Source: an uncultured Clostridium sp. (GTDB taxonomy: Bacteria; Bacillota; Clostridia; Lachnospirales; Lachnospiraceae). From it: DNA of 63,405 nt. Positions 24,588 through 36,500 of the stretch are shown here, in pieces (position 1 is the first letter of the stretch; each line of letters starts with the position of its first letter). Where the stretch lies: assembly GCA_934438135.1 (NCBI GenBank), contig CAKSBP010000020.1, forward strand, positions 1 through 63,405. The letters run 5' to 3'. The notes under the pieces are model-generated. The model saw only the letters and a list, made by a program, of their open reading frames with translations. It ran no database searches and was not told where the DNA came from. The position numbers and the translations under genes are program-made.

Positions 24588-27221
24588 ATGGCAAAAAAAG
24601 AAAAAGTTATGGAAATTAAGGCAGAAACAAATGAAATCGTAGACAGCGTGGAAGCGTTACAGATAAAAATTAACGAAGTAAGAGAAGCACAGAGAATTTT
24701 TGCTTCCTATTCCCAGGAAAAAGTAGATGAAATTTTTAAGGCAGCAGCTTTGGAAGCCAATAAACATAGAATTGCCCTTGCGAAAATTGCAGTAGAAGAA
24801 ACTGGAATGGGTATTGTAGAAGATAAGGTAATTAAAAATCATTATGCAGCTGAATACATTTACAATGCATACAAAGATACCAAGACATGTGGTGTTGTGG
24901 AAGAAGATAAATCCTTCGGAATTAAGAAGATTGCGGAACCAATCGGTCTGATTGCAGCTGTTATTCCAACTACAAACCCTACATCCACTGCAATTTTTAA
25001 AACATTGATTGCATTAAAAACACGTAATGCTATCATTATCAGCCCACATCCTCGTGCAAAGAAATCCACGATTGCAGCAGCAAAGATTGTATTAGATGCA
25101 GCTGTTGCAGCAGGTGCTCCAAAGGGAATCATTGGATGGATTGATGTGCCTTCTATTGAATTAACAAATGAAATCATGAGAAGTGCAGACATTACTTTGG
25201 CGACAGGCGGACCTGGCATGGTAAAAGCAGCATACTCTTCTGGAAAACCAGCATTAGGTGTTGGAGCCGGCAATACACCAGCAGTTATCGATGAAACAGC
25301 AGATGTCTTATTGGCAGTCAACTCTATTATTCACTCCAAGACATTTGACAATGGTATGATTTGTGCATCTGAACAGTCTGTTATCGTACATGAAAAAATC
25401 TACGATGCTGTAAAAAAAGAATTCCTTGCAAGAGGCTGTCATATTTGCAACAAAGAGGAAGTGGACAAGTTAAGAAAAACAATTTTAATTGATGGCACAT
25501 TAAATGCCAAAATTGTTGGTCAGAAACCGGTAACGATTGCAAAATCAGCTGGATTTGATATTCCAGAAAATACAAAAGTATTAATTGGAGAAGTAGAAAG
25601 TGTTCAGATTGAAGAACCATTTGCACATGAAAAATTATCTCCAGTATTAGCAATGTACAAAGCGAAAAGTTTTGAAGACCAGATTGCAAAAGCAAAACAG
25701 TTAGTAGCAGATGGTGGATATGGACATACGTCTTCTCTTTATATCAATCTTGGAACAGGACAGGATAAAGTCAGAGTATTCGAACAGGAAATGAAAACAT
25801 GTCGTATCCTGTTAAATACACCGGCTGCACAGGGGGGGATTGGTGACCTTTACAACTTTGCCCTTGCTCCATCCCTTACTTTAGGATGTGGTTCCTGGGG
25901 AGGAAACTCGGTTTCCGAAAACGTAGGTGTAAAACACTTAATTAACATCAAAACAGTAGCTGAGAGGAGGGAAAATATGCTTTGGTTTAGAGCTCCAGAA
26001 AAAGTTTATTTTAAGAAAGGCTGCTTACCAACTGCACTTTTGGAATTAAAAGATGAAATGAATAAGAAGAAAGTATTTATCGTAACGGATTCCTTCTTAT
26101 ATAAAAACGGATATACAAAAGTAGTAACTGACCAGTTAGATGAAATGGGAATTCAGCACACAACATTTTATGAAGTAGCTCCAGATCCAACACTTGCCTG
26201 TGCAATGGAAGGTGTCAAAGCAATGCGTGCATTTGAACCAGATACCATTATTGCAATCGGAGGTGGTTCTGCAATGGATGCTGCGAAGATTATGTGGGTA
26301 ATGTATGAACATAAAGAAGCAGATTTTATGGATATGGCAATGCGTTTCATGGATATTAGAAAAAGAGTTTACAAATTTCCTAAGATGGGTGAAAAAGCAT
26401 ACTTTATTGCGGTTCCAACCTCTTCTGGAACAGGTTCCGAGGTAACACCATTTGCTGTTATCACAGACGAGAAAACAGGTGTAAAATATCCTCTTGCAGA
26501 TTATGAATTACTTCCTAAGATGGCAGTTATTGATGTAGACATGATGATGAATCAGCCAAAAGGCTTAACCAGTTCTTCTGGTATTGATGCACTGACACAT
26601 GCCTTAGAGGCATATGCATCCATTATGGCAACGGATTACACAGACGGTCTTGCTTTAAAAGCAATGAAAAACATTTTTGCATATCTGCCAAGTGCTTATG
26701 AAAATGGAGCAAACGATCCGATCGCGAGAGAAAAAATGGCGGATGCCTCCACTATGGCTGGTATGGCATTTGCAAATGCATTCTTAGGTGTATGCCATTC
26801 CATGGCTCATAAGTTAGGTGCATTCCACCACCTGCCACACGGTATTGCAAATGCATTATTAATCACAGATGTAATGAGATTTAATGCGGTGGCTGCTCCA
26901 ACAAAAATGGGAACATTCTCTCAGTACCAGTACCCACACTGTCAGGATAGATATGTAGAATGTGCGAATTTCCTAGGCATTCAGGGTAAAAATGATGACG
27001 AAAAATTTGAAAACTTCATCACAGCAATTGAAAAATTAAAAGCAGAAGTTGGAATTAAGAAAACCATTGCAGAATATGGCGTAAGTGAAAAAGAGTTCTT
27101 AGAGACATTAGATGAAATGGTGGAACAGGCATTTGACGACCAGTGCACGGGTGCAAATCCAAGATATCCATTAATGAGTGAAATCAAAGAAATGTATTTG
27201 AAAGCTTATTACGGAAAATAA
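24588..27221 (+). CDS. adhE: Bifunctional acetaldehyde-CoA/alcohol dehydrogenase
   Basis: This 877-residue fermentative enzyme reduces acetyl-CoA to acetaldehyde and then ethanol with NADH, and forms cytoplasmic spirosomes. The N-terminal aldehyde dehydrogenase half has the catalytic Cys in DNGMICASEQS (about residue 255) and the nucleotide loop in the ALGVGAGNTP region. The C-terminal iron alcohol dehydrogenase half (from about 460) has the GGGSAMDAAK loop and metal ligands in the GIDALTHALEAY and VCHSMAHKLGAFHHLPHG stretches. GTAGGAG precedes ATG 24588. It is monocistronic, with its own promoter and terminator. The Rex-type site predicts induction when NADH is high. Confidence 0.97.
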   Translation: MAKKEKVMEIKAETNEIVDSVEALQIKINEVREAQRIFASYSQEKVDEIFKAAALEANKHRIALAKIAVEETGMGIVEDKVIKNHYAAEYIYNAYKDTKTCGVVEEDKSFGIKKIAEPIGLIAAVIPTTNPTSTAIFKTLIALKTRNAIIISPHPRAKKSTIAAAKIVLDAAVAAGAPKGIIGWIDVPSIELTNEIMRSADITLATGGPGMVKAAYSSGKPALGVGAGNTPAVIDETADVLLAVNSIIHSKTFDNGMICASEQSVIVHEKIYDAVKKEFLARGCHICNKEEVDKLRKTILIDGTLNAKIVGQKPVTIAKSAGFDIPENTKVLIGEVESVQIEEPFAHEKLSPVLAMYKAKSFEDQIAKAKQLVADGGYGHTSSLYINLGTGQDKVRVFEQEMKTCRILLNTPAAQGGIGDLYNFALAPSLTLGCGSWGGNSVSENVGVKHLINIKTVAERRENMLWFRAPEKVYFKKGCLPTALLELKDEMNKKKVFIVTDSFLYKNGYTKVVTDQLDEMGIQHTTFYEVAPDPTLACAMEGVKAMRAFEPDTIIAIGGGSAMDAAKIMWVMYEHKEADFMDMAMRFMDIRKRVYKFPKMGEKAYFIAVPTSSGTGSEVTPFAVITDEKTGVKYPLADYELLPKMAVIDVDMMMNQPKGLTSSSGIDALTHALEAYASIMATDYTDGLALKAMKNIFAYLPSAYENGANDPIAREKMADASTMAGMAFANAFLGVCHSMAHKLGAFHHLPHGIANALLITDVMRFNAVAAPTKMGTFSQYQYPHCQDRYVECANFLGIQGKNDDEKFENFITAIEKLKAEVGIKKTIAEYGVSEKEFLETLDEMVEQAFDDQCTGANPRYPLMSEIKEMYLKAYYGK

Positions 27222-27249
27222 ACAGAGTTACAAAAATAGATAAGAGCAG

Positions 27250-27284
27250 AAAACAGATTCTTCGGACAGAGGAGTCTGTTTTTT
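27250..27284 (+). terminator. adhE terminator
   Basis: AAAACAGATTC (27250-27260) pairs with GAGTCTGTTTT (27272-27282), one T-G pair, followed by a T-run. Confidence 0.88.
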
Positions 27285-27369
27285 GTATTCCCAGGATGAA
27301 GTGAAAGTTTATTCCAGACTTCTGGTGTTTGATTTATGCCATATCCATTGATAAAAAACTTAAGAAAGC

Positions 27370-27398
27370 TTGATTTAGAGTATATTTCCGTTTACAAT
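27370..27398 (+). promoter_or_regulatory. Probable promoter of the AMP-ligase gene
   Basis: TTGATT (27370-27375) and TACAAT (27393-27398) with a 17-base spacer, about 70 bases before the start codon. Confidence 0.55.
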
Positions 27399-27469
27399 GA
27401 AAAGGGAGAAAGTTTACTATAAACATCATTTTATTTAAATGGTAATTCATTATGTGCGGAGGAGATAAC

Positions 27470-30400
27470 ATGAAATACTATAATACAATTAGAGATTTAG
27501 TGGAGTTTACCTGTGACAAATTTTCAGAACGTGAGGCTTTTATTTTTAAAGATGGGACGGAATACAAAAGAAAATTGTTTCGCGATTTTAAGAAAGATTG
27601 CTTTGGTGCTGCAAAAAGTTTGATTTTACATGGTATCACGGGGAGTCATGTTTCTTTACTGGGGAAAACATCTTACGAAAGCTTAACGGTGCTGTTTGGA
27701 ATGATTATTGCATCGAACACAGCAGTAGTTCCGGATTGTAATTATCCAATAGAAACGATTAATGATTTACTGAAAAGAACAGATGTTAATACTTTGATTT
27801 ACGGAGATGAATTTGCAGAAAAGGCAGAGGAAATCATGCACACTTCCAGAGGAGTTCAAAAAATTATTCCTATTTCGGAACTGCTAGGTGATACAGATGC
27901 AGAGAGGATAGAACTGCCAAAACAGGATCCCAAAAGAGGAGCCATTATTCTATTTACTTCGGGAACAACTGGAAAAAGCAAAGCGGTTGTACTTTCCAAC
28001 GAAAATATCTGTACGAATGCATGTGCAACAGCGGATAGTTATGGTGCGGATGCGGTTGCAAAAAGCAGCGGTATGACATCAATTGCAATCCAGCCGATTC
28101 ATCATGCCATGTTTCTCGGATTTGTTATGACTCATATGCTTCAGGCAATTGCTATTTACTTCAGTACGGATGTCACATTGCTGCTGGATGATATGAAGAT
28201 TATTAAGCCGTGCAGTATTACTGTTTTTCCTGCATTAGTAGAACAGATTTACCGTGAAATCATGAAAAAATCACAGAAGACACCAGATATTCCAATCAAA
28301 AAAATTGTTCAGGAAGTTACAGGAGGCCGATTGTTTGGAATGACTTGTGGTTCAGCAAAATTGAATCAGAAATACATAAAAGCATTCTGGGATTGGGGAA
28401 TCGTGGTAAAAGAGGCGTATGGTATGACAGAAGCTGCTCCATCGATTGCGATTAATACATTTAATGAATTTAAACTTGGTTCTGTCGGAAAGCCTCTGCC
28501 TGGTGTGGAAGTTAAAATAGTAGATGGTGAAATCTGGTGTCGGAGTAAATGTGTCATGAATGGTTATTATAAAGATCAGGAGAGTACCAAGGAAACCATT
28601 CAGGATGGCTGGCTGAGGACGGGGGATTTAGGCTATCTGGATGAGGATGGATTTTTATTTATTACGGGACGTTTAAAAAATCTGATTATTTTAAGTAATG
28701 GTGAAAATGTATCACCGGAGGAATTAGAGAATCTTATTATTGACCAGGATATTGTTTCTGAGGCAATGGTCTATGAGAAGAAAGGAACGATTTGTGCAGA
28801 AATTTATAACACTGATTGGGAAAATTACGATAACGGTCAGTTGTGGGAAAAAGTAAATGCTGCTATACAGGAAGTCAATCGCCAGCTTCCTTCCTATAAG
28901 AAAATTCAGACATTTCAAATTCGTAAAGTTCCATTTCCAAGAAATCACATGAAAAAGCTGTTGAGAACGGATTTAGGACAAAGTGAATACATAGAGCCAC
29001 CAAAAACAGTCAGTCATGTACCCGAAACAAAAATGGAACAGGTACTGGCAGCTATACTTGAAAGTGAAATTGATGTAGAACATATAAATAATACGGACAA
29101 TTTATTTGAAATTGGTGCAAACAGTCTGATTGTAAGGCGTATTGTGACTGATATTCAGACGGAAATGAATATTACAATTGATGTTGGTGATGTTTATGAA
29201 AATCCTACCGTGCATGAACTGGCTGTACGGCTGGAAGCATTGGATACAACAGGGCGTTATAAAAACATGCCAGAAGCTGTGTCAATAGAAGCAGAAAAAC
29301 CTATTTCCAAAGAACTATCTTTGGAAGATGAGGAGGGGCTTTTAGAAAATAAGGATATGAAGTCCGAAAGCAGCCCTGTAAAATTGTTAGATGACAAAGA
29401 GAGTTTTCCTTCTTTTTATCCAGATTCCTCTGTAGTGCTTCCTATGAAATATCCAGTATTGACTACGTTTACATTTCATGCACATCTATTATCCATATTA
29501 TCCACAGAGGATGCTGCTTATGAATGGATACTCAGTAATTACATTCAAATGTTCAGCAATAAGGATATTGCTCGATATTATTATAGTGATTTCTATTTCC
29601 CGATGCCAAACCATATCCGTCCGGCAGAATGTTGTCCTTGGATTACCAGACAGCGCATCAGCAATAAAATGATTTCATATATGAACATGGATATTTTGGA
29701 ATTTGTTTTCCAAGCAATCGACCATCACAATTATGTAAACATAACTCTTGATTATTACTATATAAAACCAAGTATATTTTATCATTATGAAACATTCTGC
29801 CATGATGCCCTGATTTATGGATACGATAAGAAGAAACGAGTATTTTACTGTACGGATTTTATGTTTGATTATTCTCAAAAATACACCAGCTGTGAAGTAA
29901 GCTTCGACGATTTTCTGGAAGCATATAATAAGTGCAGTGAAGATGACAAAAGTAATTATTTAAAGGGACAGATGTTATTATTTAAGTTGAAAAAGCCAGA
30001 AGAAGTTGAATTTAAATTCAATGTGGACAATGTGCTAAACTCCATATCTAACTATTATAACAGTAAGGTTCCGGAATATTGGGACATGTATCATGAAAAT
30101 GAAGAAGCACCAATGGTCTTTGGTATGAATGTATATAGTGCCCTGATTCGATACGTAGGTGAAGCAATCGCATCGAAATTAGATCATATGGATCACCGGG
30201 AGTTTTATATGATGTATGATCATAAAAATCTTATGCACCTGCGTCTATCTTATTTAGAGAAGCATGATCCTATGAGAAAGAAATCTTATGCAGAATTAAA
30301 TGATAGATATAAGGAAATTCAGAAGTGCGCAAACGCAGTTGTTTTCCTTATTCTGAGTTATAATTTTAAAAATGATCCTTCAATTCTGGGGAAGGTGATT

Positions 30401-30475
30401 GGCCAGATAGAAAATATGAGAGAACTGGAAAGAGAAGCACTTGGGGAGTTTTTCAGAAAGATAGATTTAATATAG
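27470..30475 (+). CDS. AMP-dependent ligase / carrier protein / BtrH-like fusion
   Basis: This 1001-residue protein has three modules. Residues about 1-500 are an adenylate-forming ligase: ILFTSGTTGKSKAVVLSN, EAYGMTEAAPS, RTGDLGYLDEDGFLFITGR, and Lys in NHMKKLLRTDL. It looks like an acyl (fatty or aromatic acid) activator rather than a classical amino-acid domain. Residues about 525-605 are a carrier protein with phosphopantetheine Ser in LFEIGANSLIVRR. Residues about 650-1001 resemble the BtrH/C39-like fold of butirosin acyltransfer (VNITLDYYYIK, FCHDALIYGYDKKKRVFYCT). ATG 27470 was chosen because GGAGGAG lies just upstream. It probably activates and carries a starter acyl group for the NRPS that follows. 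The BtrH-like assignment is the least certain. Confidence 0.8.
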   Translation: MKYYNTIRDLVEFTCDKFSEREAFIFKDGTEYKRKLFRDFKKDCFGAAKSLILHGITGSHVSLLGKTSYESLTVLFGMIIASNTAVVPDCNYPIETINDLLKRTDVNTLIYGDEFAEKAEEIMHTSRGVQKIIPISELLGDTDAERIELPKQDPKRGAIILFTSGTTGKSKAVVLSNENICTNACATADSYGADAVAKSSGMTSIAIQPIHHAMFLGFVMTHMLQAIAIYFSTDVTLLLDDMKIIKPCSITVFPALVEQIYREIMKKSQKTPDIPIKKIVQEVTGGRLFGMTCGSAKLNQKYIKAFWDWGIVVKEAYGMTEAAPSIAINTFNEFKLGSVGKPLPGVEVKIVDGEIWCRSKCVMNGYYKDQESTKETIQDGWLRTGDLGYLDEDGFLFITGRLKNLIILSNGENVSPEELENLIIDQDIVSEAMVYEKKGTICAEIYNTDWENYDNGQLWEKVNAAIQEVNRQLPSYKKIQTFQIRKVPFPRNHMKKLLRTDLGQSEYIEPPKTVSHVPETKMEQVLAAILESEIDVEHINNTDNLFEIGANSLIVRRIVTDIQTEMNITIDVGDVYENPTVHELAVRLEALDTTGRYKNMPEAVSIEAEKPISKELSLEDEEGLLENKDMKSESSPVKLLDDKESFPSFYPDSSVVLPMKYPVLTTFTFHAHLLSILSTEDAAYEWILSNYIQMFSNKDIARYYYSDFYFPMPNHIRPAECCPWITRQRISNKMISYMNMDILEFVFQAIDHHNYVNITLDYYYIKPSIFYHYETFCHDALIYGYDKKKRVFYCTDFMFDYSQKYTSCEVSFDDFLEAYNKCSEDDKSNYLKGQMLLFKLKKPEEVEFKFNVDNVLNSISNYYNSKVPEYWDMYHENEEAPMVFGMNVYSALIRYVGEAIASKLDHMDHREFYMMYDHKNLMHLRLSYLEKHDPMRKKSYAELNDRYKEIQKCANAVVFLILSYNFKNDPSILGKVIGQIENMRELEREALGEFFRKIDLI

Positions 30476-30527
30476 AATACAACAGACTGCTCATATGAAG
30501 CTCAGAACTCTAAAAAGCAGAAGTTTA

Positions 30528-30556
30528 TTACTAATTTCTTTCGGTAGTGGTATAAT
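30528..30556 (+). promoter_or_regulatory. Probable NRPS promoter
   Basis: TTACTA (30528-30533) and the perfect TATAAT (30551-30556) with a 17-base spacer, 31 bases before the start codon. Confidence 0.6.
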
Positions 30557-30586
30557 AAAACGAACTATAAAAGATAAGGGAGAAAA

Positions 30587-33500
30587 ATGCATATGGAAGA
30601 AATACTAAACACAAATATTGAAAAAGAAAGGAAGGATTATCCACTTTCTGATACGCAGATGGAGGTTTATACTAACTGTAAAAATTGTGCAGATGCGTTA
30701 TATTATAATCTACCGTTTTTATATGAAATGGATCGAACGATTAATGTAAAAAGACTGAGAGAGGCAGTGGGTGAGGCAATGGATGCACATCCAATGACAA
30801 AGACCGTTTTCTTTAAGGATTCCGATGGAAAAGTACGACAGATACGACAGGATGATTTCATACCAGATATTCCAATTATGGAAACAAAAGATTCGGAATA
30901 TGAGCAGGATGTAAAAGAATTAATACAGCCCTTGGAATTAGATGGTGGGGCGCTTTATCGGATTGTAATTCTTACGACAGAAACAAAAACAGGGCTGTTT
31001 GTTATGTTTCATCGTGCCATTACAGATGGAACCTCTTATAAGATATTTTTACAGGATGTGGTGCGGTCATATCAGAAGGGAAAAGGATACCTTAATCATG
31101 AGGAATATACTGGATTTGACGAGGCAGGAGAATTCATGCAGCGCAGACAGGGGAAAGAATTTAAGGAAGCAGAAAACTATTATCGAAGACTTTTAGAAAA
31201 TACAGAAACGGACAGTCTTCCGGTTTCGACTATAGTAAAAAAAGGAGTAAAGAAAGAAAAAGGATTGTATCAAGCCGGAATGAATAAATCTCTCGTCTGC
31301 AAAATAGAAGCATTTTGTGAGAATTTACATATATCGAAAAATATTTTACTTCTGGCTGCATTTGGAATTACAATCCGTGTTTTTAATCATACAGAAGAAG
31401 CCGTATTTAACACTATTTATCATGGAAGAAAAAATGAAAAATATAAAAATACATTTGGGATGATGGCAAAGACGCTTCCAGTTGTTATGCCATCTGAAAA
31501 AAATATAAATAGGATGCTCAAACAATTAAAAATACAGATGGATAAAACAAGGAAGCAGGATGTGTATTCTTTTACAGATATGGTAAAGGAGTACAATCTA
31601 GTACCTGATATGCAGTTTATTTATCAGGGAGATGCTGTCAAAACAATGGAAATCCTTTTAGAACCATTAGGAGGGAAGCTGCGGTCGGATATTGCGTTTG
31701 CCTCTAAACGTGCCCAGTATCCATTTTTTATGCAGGCATACAAAAATGGTTTTGATGAAATTATAGTAAAGACAGAATATGAAACAGATCGTTATGATTT
31801 TAGTTTTATAAAGAATTTTACCAATGCATACTTAAAAGCGGTAGAGCAGCTGATGTCCTGTAAGACAACTGATGAAATTTCGTTGTTTGGAGAAGATGAT
31901 AATATGCTGGTGAAACGGTTTAACCAAACGGAGCAGTTGTTTTCTACTCAGACAAATATTGTAGAGATGTTTCGGGAACAGGCAAGGCGGACACCTGAAC
32001 ATATTTGTGTTGTATATGGAAAAGATTCTTATACTTATCACGAAGTGGATGTTATTACAGATAGGATTGCAGCATATCTTCAGAAAAAAGGATGCTGCAG
32101 CCAGGATGTTGTTTCTATCTATATAGGCAGAAATGAGCATATGGTGCTTGCATCACTTGGGGCATTAAAAACAGGTGCAGCATATCAGCCAATGGTTTCT
32201 GATTATGAACCGGAGCGTCTGAGATATATGATAAAGGATTCCAAGGCAAAGTATCTGATAACAGAACGGGAATTTGTTTCTTCATTAAATGAATATAATG
32301 GAGAAATATTATTTATTGATCAAGTGGCTAATCTTCCAGATGAGAAACCAGTGGACATTCCCATAAATCCGGATTCATTGTTTATTCTTCTTTACACATC
32401 TGGAACAACAGGTGTTCCAAAAGGTGTAAAGCTTACACACCAGAATCTTGTGGCATTCTGTCAACACAATCATCGGAAATTTAAGCTTACCAGCAGAGAC
32501 CGCTGGGGTGCTTATGCAACTTATGGTTTCGATGCACATATGATGGAACTTTTTTTGATGTTGACCTGTGGAGGAACAGTTTATATTATTCCAGATGAAA
32601 TCCGTTTGGATTTAAAAAAAATGAATCAATATTTTATACAAAACGCAATTACAATTTCATTTATGACAACTCAGGTTGGGCAGCAGTTCCAACAGTTTGT
32701 AACAGCACCATCTTTACGGTATTTATTGACTGGTGGTGAAAAACTGCTTCCGATAAAGCCAAGAGCAGAGTTTGAATTCTGGAATCTATATGGGCCAACA
32801 GAGAATACAGTGTTTATTTCCAGTCAGAAAGTAGAACAGGATTATATACGGGTTCCAATCGGAAGACCATCTTCTAATTTGAAATTTTATGTAGTGGACA
32901 AACAGTTAAGGCAGGTACCAGTAGGTGCTGTAGGAGAATTGATTTGTGCAGGGGCTCAGGTAGGAGAAGGGTATTTGAATCAGGAGAAAGAATCGAAACA
33001 AGACTTTATTAAAAATCCATTTTCTGATGATCCAATGTATCGGAGGGCTTATCGGACAGGGGATTTAGTACGGTATTTATCCGATGGAACACTTGATTTT
33101 ATTGGGAGAGAGGACAGTCAGGTAAAAATACGTGGATTTCGCATCGAACTTGGTGAGGTAGAGGCAGTAATCCAGTCTTACCCAGATGTGGAAGAAACGA
33201 CTGCAGTAGTATTAGAGCATGCAGCTGGGGATAAGTATATTGCAGCATATGTTGTATCTGAAAAAAAAGTAAATACGGATGCACTTATTTCATACATCCG
33301 CCAGAGAAAACCAGAATATATGGTTCCTTCTGTAATTTTACAAATCCCTGAAATTCCCTTGACAGCGAATCATAAAGTAAATAAGCGGGCACTTCCAAAA
33401 CCAGAGATGAAAGAAAGAAAGCCATTGGAAGGACCAGAGAATCAGCGTCAAAAAGAACTCTTAGAATTGATTGCCCAGATAACTGGAAATTATAGTATGG

Positions 33501-36500
33501 GAATTAAAAACGATATGTTCCAGAGTGGATTGAATTCAATTGGTGCTATGCATTTGCTTGTTATGATTTCAAGAATGTTTCATGCTGATATTAAAATTGG
33601 AGATTTACGGGAAAATCCTACGGTGGAAAAGTTGGATGGGTTTTTAAAGAAGGGCAGAAAAAGAACGGTTTATGAAAAGCAGGCAGATTATCCACTTACC
33701 CGGACCCAGAGTGGCATTTTAGCTGAATGTATGTCTCATCCAGGAACTACAATTTATAATATTCCAATTCTGTTAACACTGCCGGGAAAAATTAATGCAG
33801 AGAAGCTGGTATATGCTTGTAGAAAAACAGTGGATAGTCATAGTTATCTAAAAGGAACGATTTATTTTGATGACAGGGGGGAGATTCGATTTCGAAGAAA
33901 TGACCAAGTTATGACACAGGTAAAAGTAGTAAAAGGTGAGCCGGACAAAAACAGACTGGTTAAGCCATTTCAGCTGATGGATGGAAAGCTTTATCGGATT
34001 CTCATATTTACAGGCTCAGCCCATGTATATCTGTTTTTGGATTTTCACCATATTATATTCGATGGAATTTCCTTAAAGATTTTGATGTCAGATATTGAAA
34101 AGGCATATTATGATCAGGAATTAGAGACAGAAGAATATACTGGATTTGATGTGGCACTGGAAGAACAGCAGTTATTAAAAACAGATGCATTGATAAAAGC
34201 TAAAACCTATTATAGTGGACTGCTTAATGATGTGGAGATAGATTATCTTCCGAGCAAAGACTCTAAAAAAATAAAACCTGGGAGAAAAGACTTGGTGATG
34301 CAGTCAGAAAATGGAGTGGACTGTGAGGCATTCTGTAAACAAATCAATGTTACAATGAATGCATTTTTCCTGTCAGCCTTTGGTTTCCTGATTAGTAAAT
34401 ATAATGGTAGAGAAGATGCACTTTTTACAACCATTTATAATGGAAGAAATGATTCAAGAATGTCTGGAACAGTTGACATGCTGGTAAAAACGTATCCAAT
34501 CTATATCCAGTATGCTGGGGAAACTTCTATATCTGACTTTTGTCAAAGTGTACGGGATCAGATATTAACGAGTATGTCTTATGATATTTACTCTTTTGCA
34601 GATATTTGTGCAGATTATGGAATTCGAGCAGATTATTTATTTGCATATCAGGGAGATGGATTTTCTAAGGATACATTTGGTGGAGAAAAAATAGAATTTG
34701 AAAAGCTGGCATTGGATTTGGCCAAGACACCGATTAGTTTAAACGTGGTGGTACAAAATAATAAAGTATGTTATGTATTGGAGTATCGAGACGACATGTA
34801 TTCGGAAGAAAAAATGTCTAGTATGCTGGAATGCTATATCCAGATTATAGAGGAGTTTCTGGTAAAAAATAAGTTAAGAGAAGTTAGTCTGGTATCCAGG
34901 GCTGAAGTAGAGAAAATCAATTCTTTTAATCAGACCAAAATGAAATTAGAACGAACCACTGCGAATGTTCTTTTGGAGAGAAAAGCAGAGGAAGTTTCGG
35001 AAAAAACAGCTATAATTGGAAATGGGGAAATGCGTACTTACCGTGAATTAAATGAAAATGCAAACCGGATTGCCTGGAGCCTTCGCTCATTAGGCGTAAA
35101 AGAAGGAGATGTAGTGGCATTTCTGCTTCGCCGTGGTGTATCTGTTTATGAAGTCCGTGAAGGAATTTTAAAAGCAGGTGCAGCATTTCTGTGTATTGGA
35201 GAAAATTATAGGGATGATAGAATCTGCTATATTTTAAAGGATTCCAAATCGGTATGTCTCATAACGGAGACAGATTTTTTAAAAACCGAAAGCACTTTTT
35301 TGAAACAGATAAAAACTGTCTCTTTGGAAGAACTGTACCAAAATAACCATATAGAAAACCCAGTACCAGCGATTACACCGGAAAACCCAGCATATTGTAT
35401 CTATACGTCAGGTTCAACCGGGAAACCAAAGGGAGTTATAATCTGCCATCGAAATTTGGTAAACTATGTGCTTTGTGCGGGAAGAAATGAAGCAATGGAG
35501 CAATTAATAAAACGTACAAAAACTGCCTTGGCAGTCACGGCATTTACATTTGATGCATCTGTTCATGAAGAATGTTTCTGGCTGTATCATGGAAAAACTG
35601 TCTGTATTGCAAGTGAGGAAGCACGTCATAATCCATTGGTTCTGGCAGAATTCATTCAGACTTATCAGGTAAATAGTCTAACTGGAACACCATCTCTTTT
35701 GGCGGGACTTTTGGCAGTACCAGAAATGAAAACAGCATTAAGTCAGATTTGCTGTTATTACATAGGGGGAGAAGATTTTACTAAATCCCTTTTACAGACG
35801 ATTCACAGCCTGAATCCAGGGGCTTTGGTTATTAATGCGTATGGTCCGACAGAGGCAACCGTTGCATGTACAGCAGAAGTGCTGACAGATACAAAGAAGA
35901 TTACTATAGGGAAGCCTCTTGGAAATATGGAAATTTATATTGTAGATCAATATGGAAACATGCTGCCTCCAGAGTTTCCTGGTGAAATGCTGATTGCAGG
36001 TGAGGGAGTTGGAAAAGGATACGTAGGAATGAAAGAGGAAACGGCAGAAAAATTTATTACATTTAGGAAGACACCAGCGTATCATTCTGGTGACCTTGCC
36101 TGTTGGAATCTGGATGGAACCATTTCTTTTGCAGGAAGAATGGATCAGCAGATAAAACTGCGTGGACTGCGGGTAGAGCCTGGAGAAATTGAGGCAGTAA
36201 TGAATACATATCCTGGTATAACATCAAGTGTTGTTCTGGTAAAAGGGGCGGAGGAAAACAAGTATCTATGTGCGTATTATACAGGAAATAGGGAAATTAA
36301 CAGAAATCATTTAAAAGAATATCTGGGACAGCATCTTGCAGATTATATGGTTCCTGGAGTTTTGATGCCGATAGAGAGGATGCCGTTAACGGTGAATGGA
36401 AAGATTGATAAAAAGAAACTGCCGGAACCAGAAATGCTTACGAGAGACATCCCGTATACAGCACCGTCTACTCAGATTCAAAAGCTGCTATGCGAGGCAT

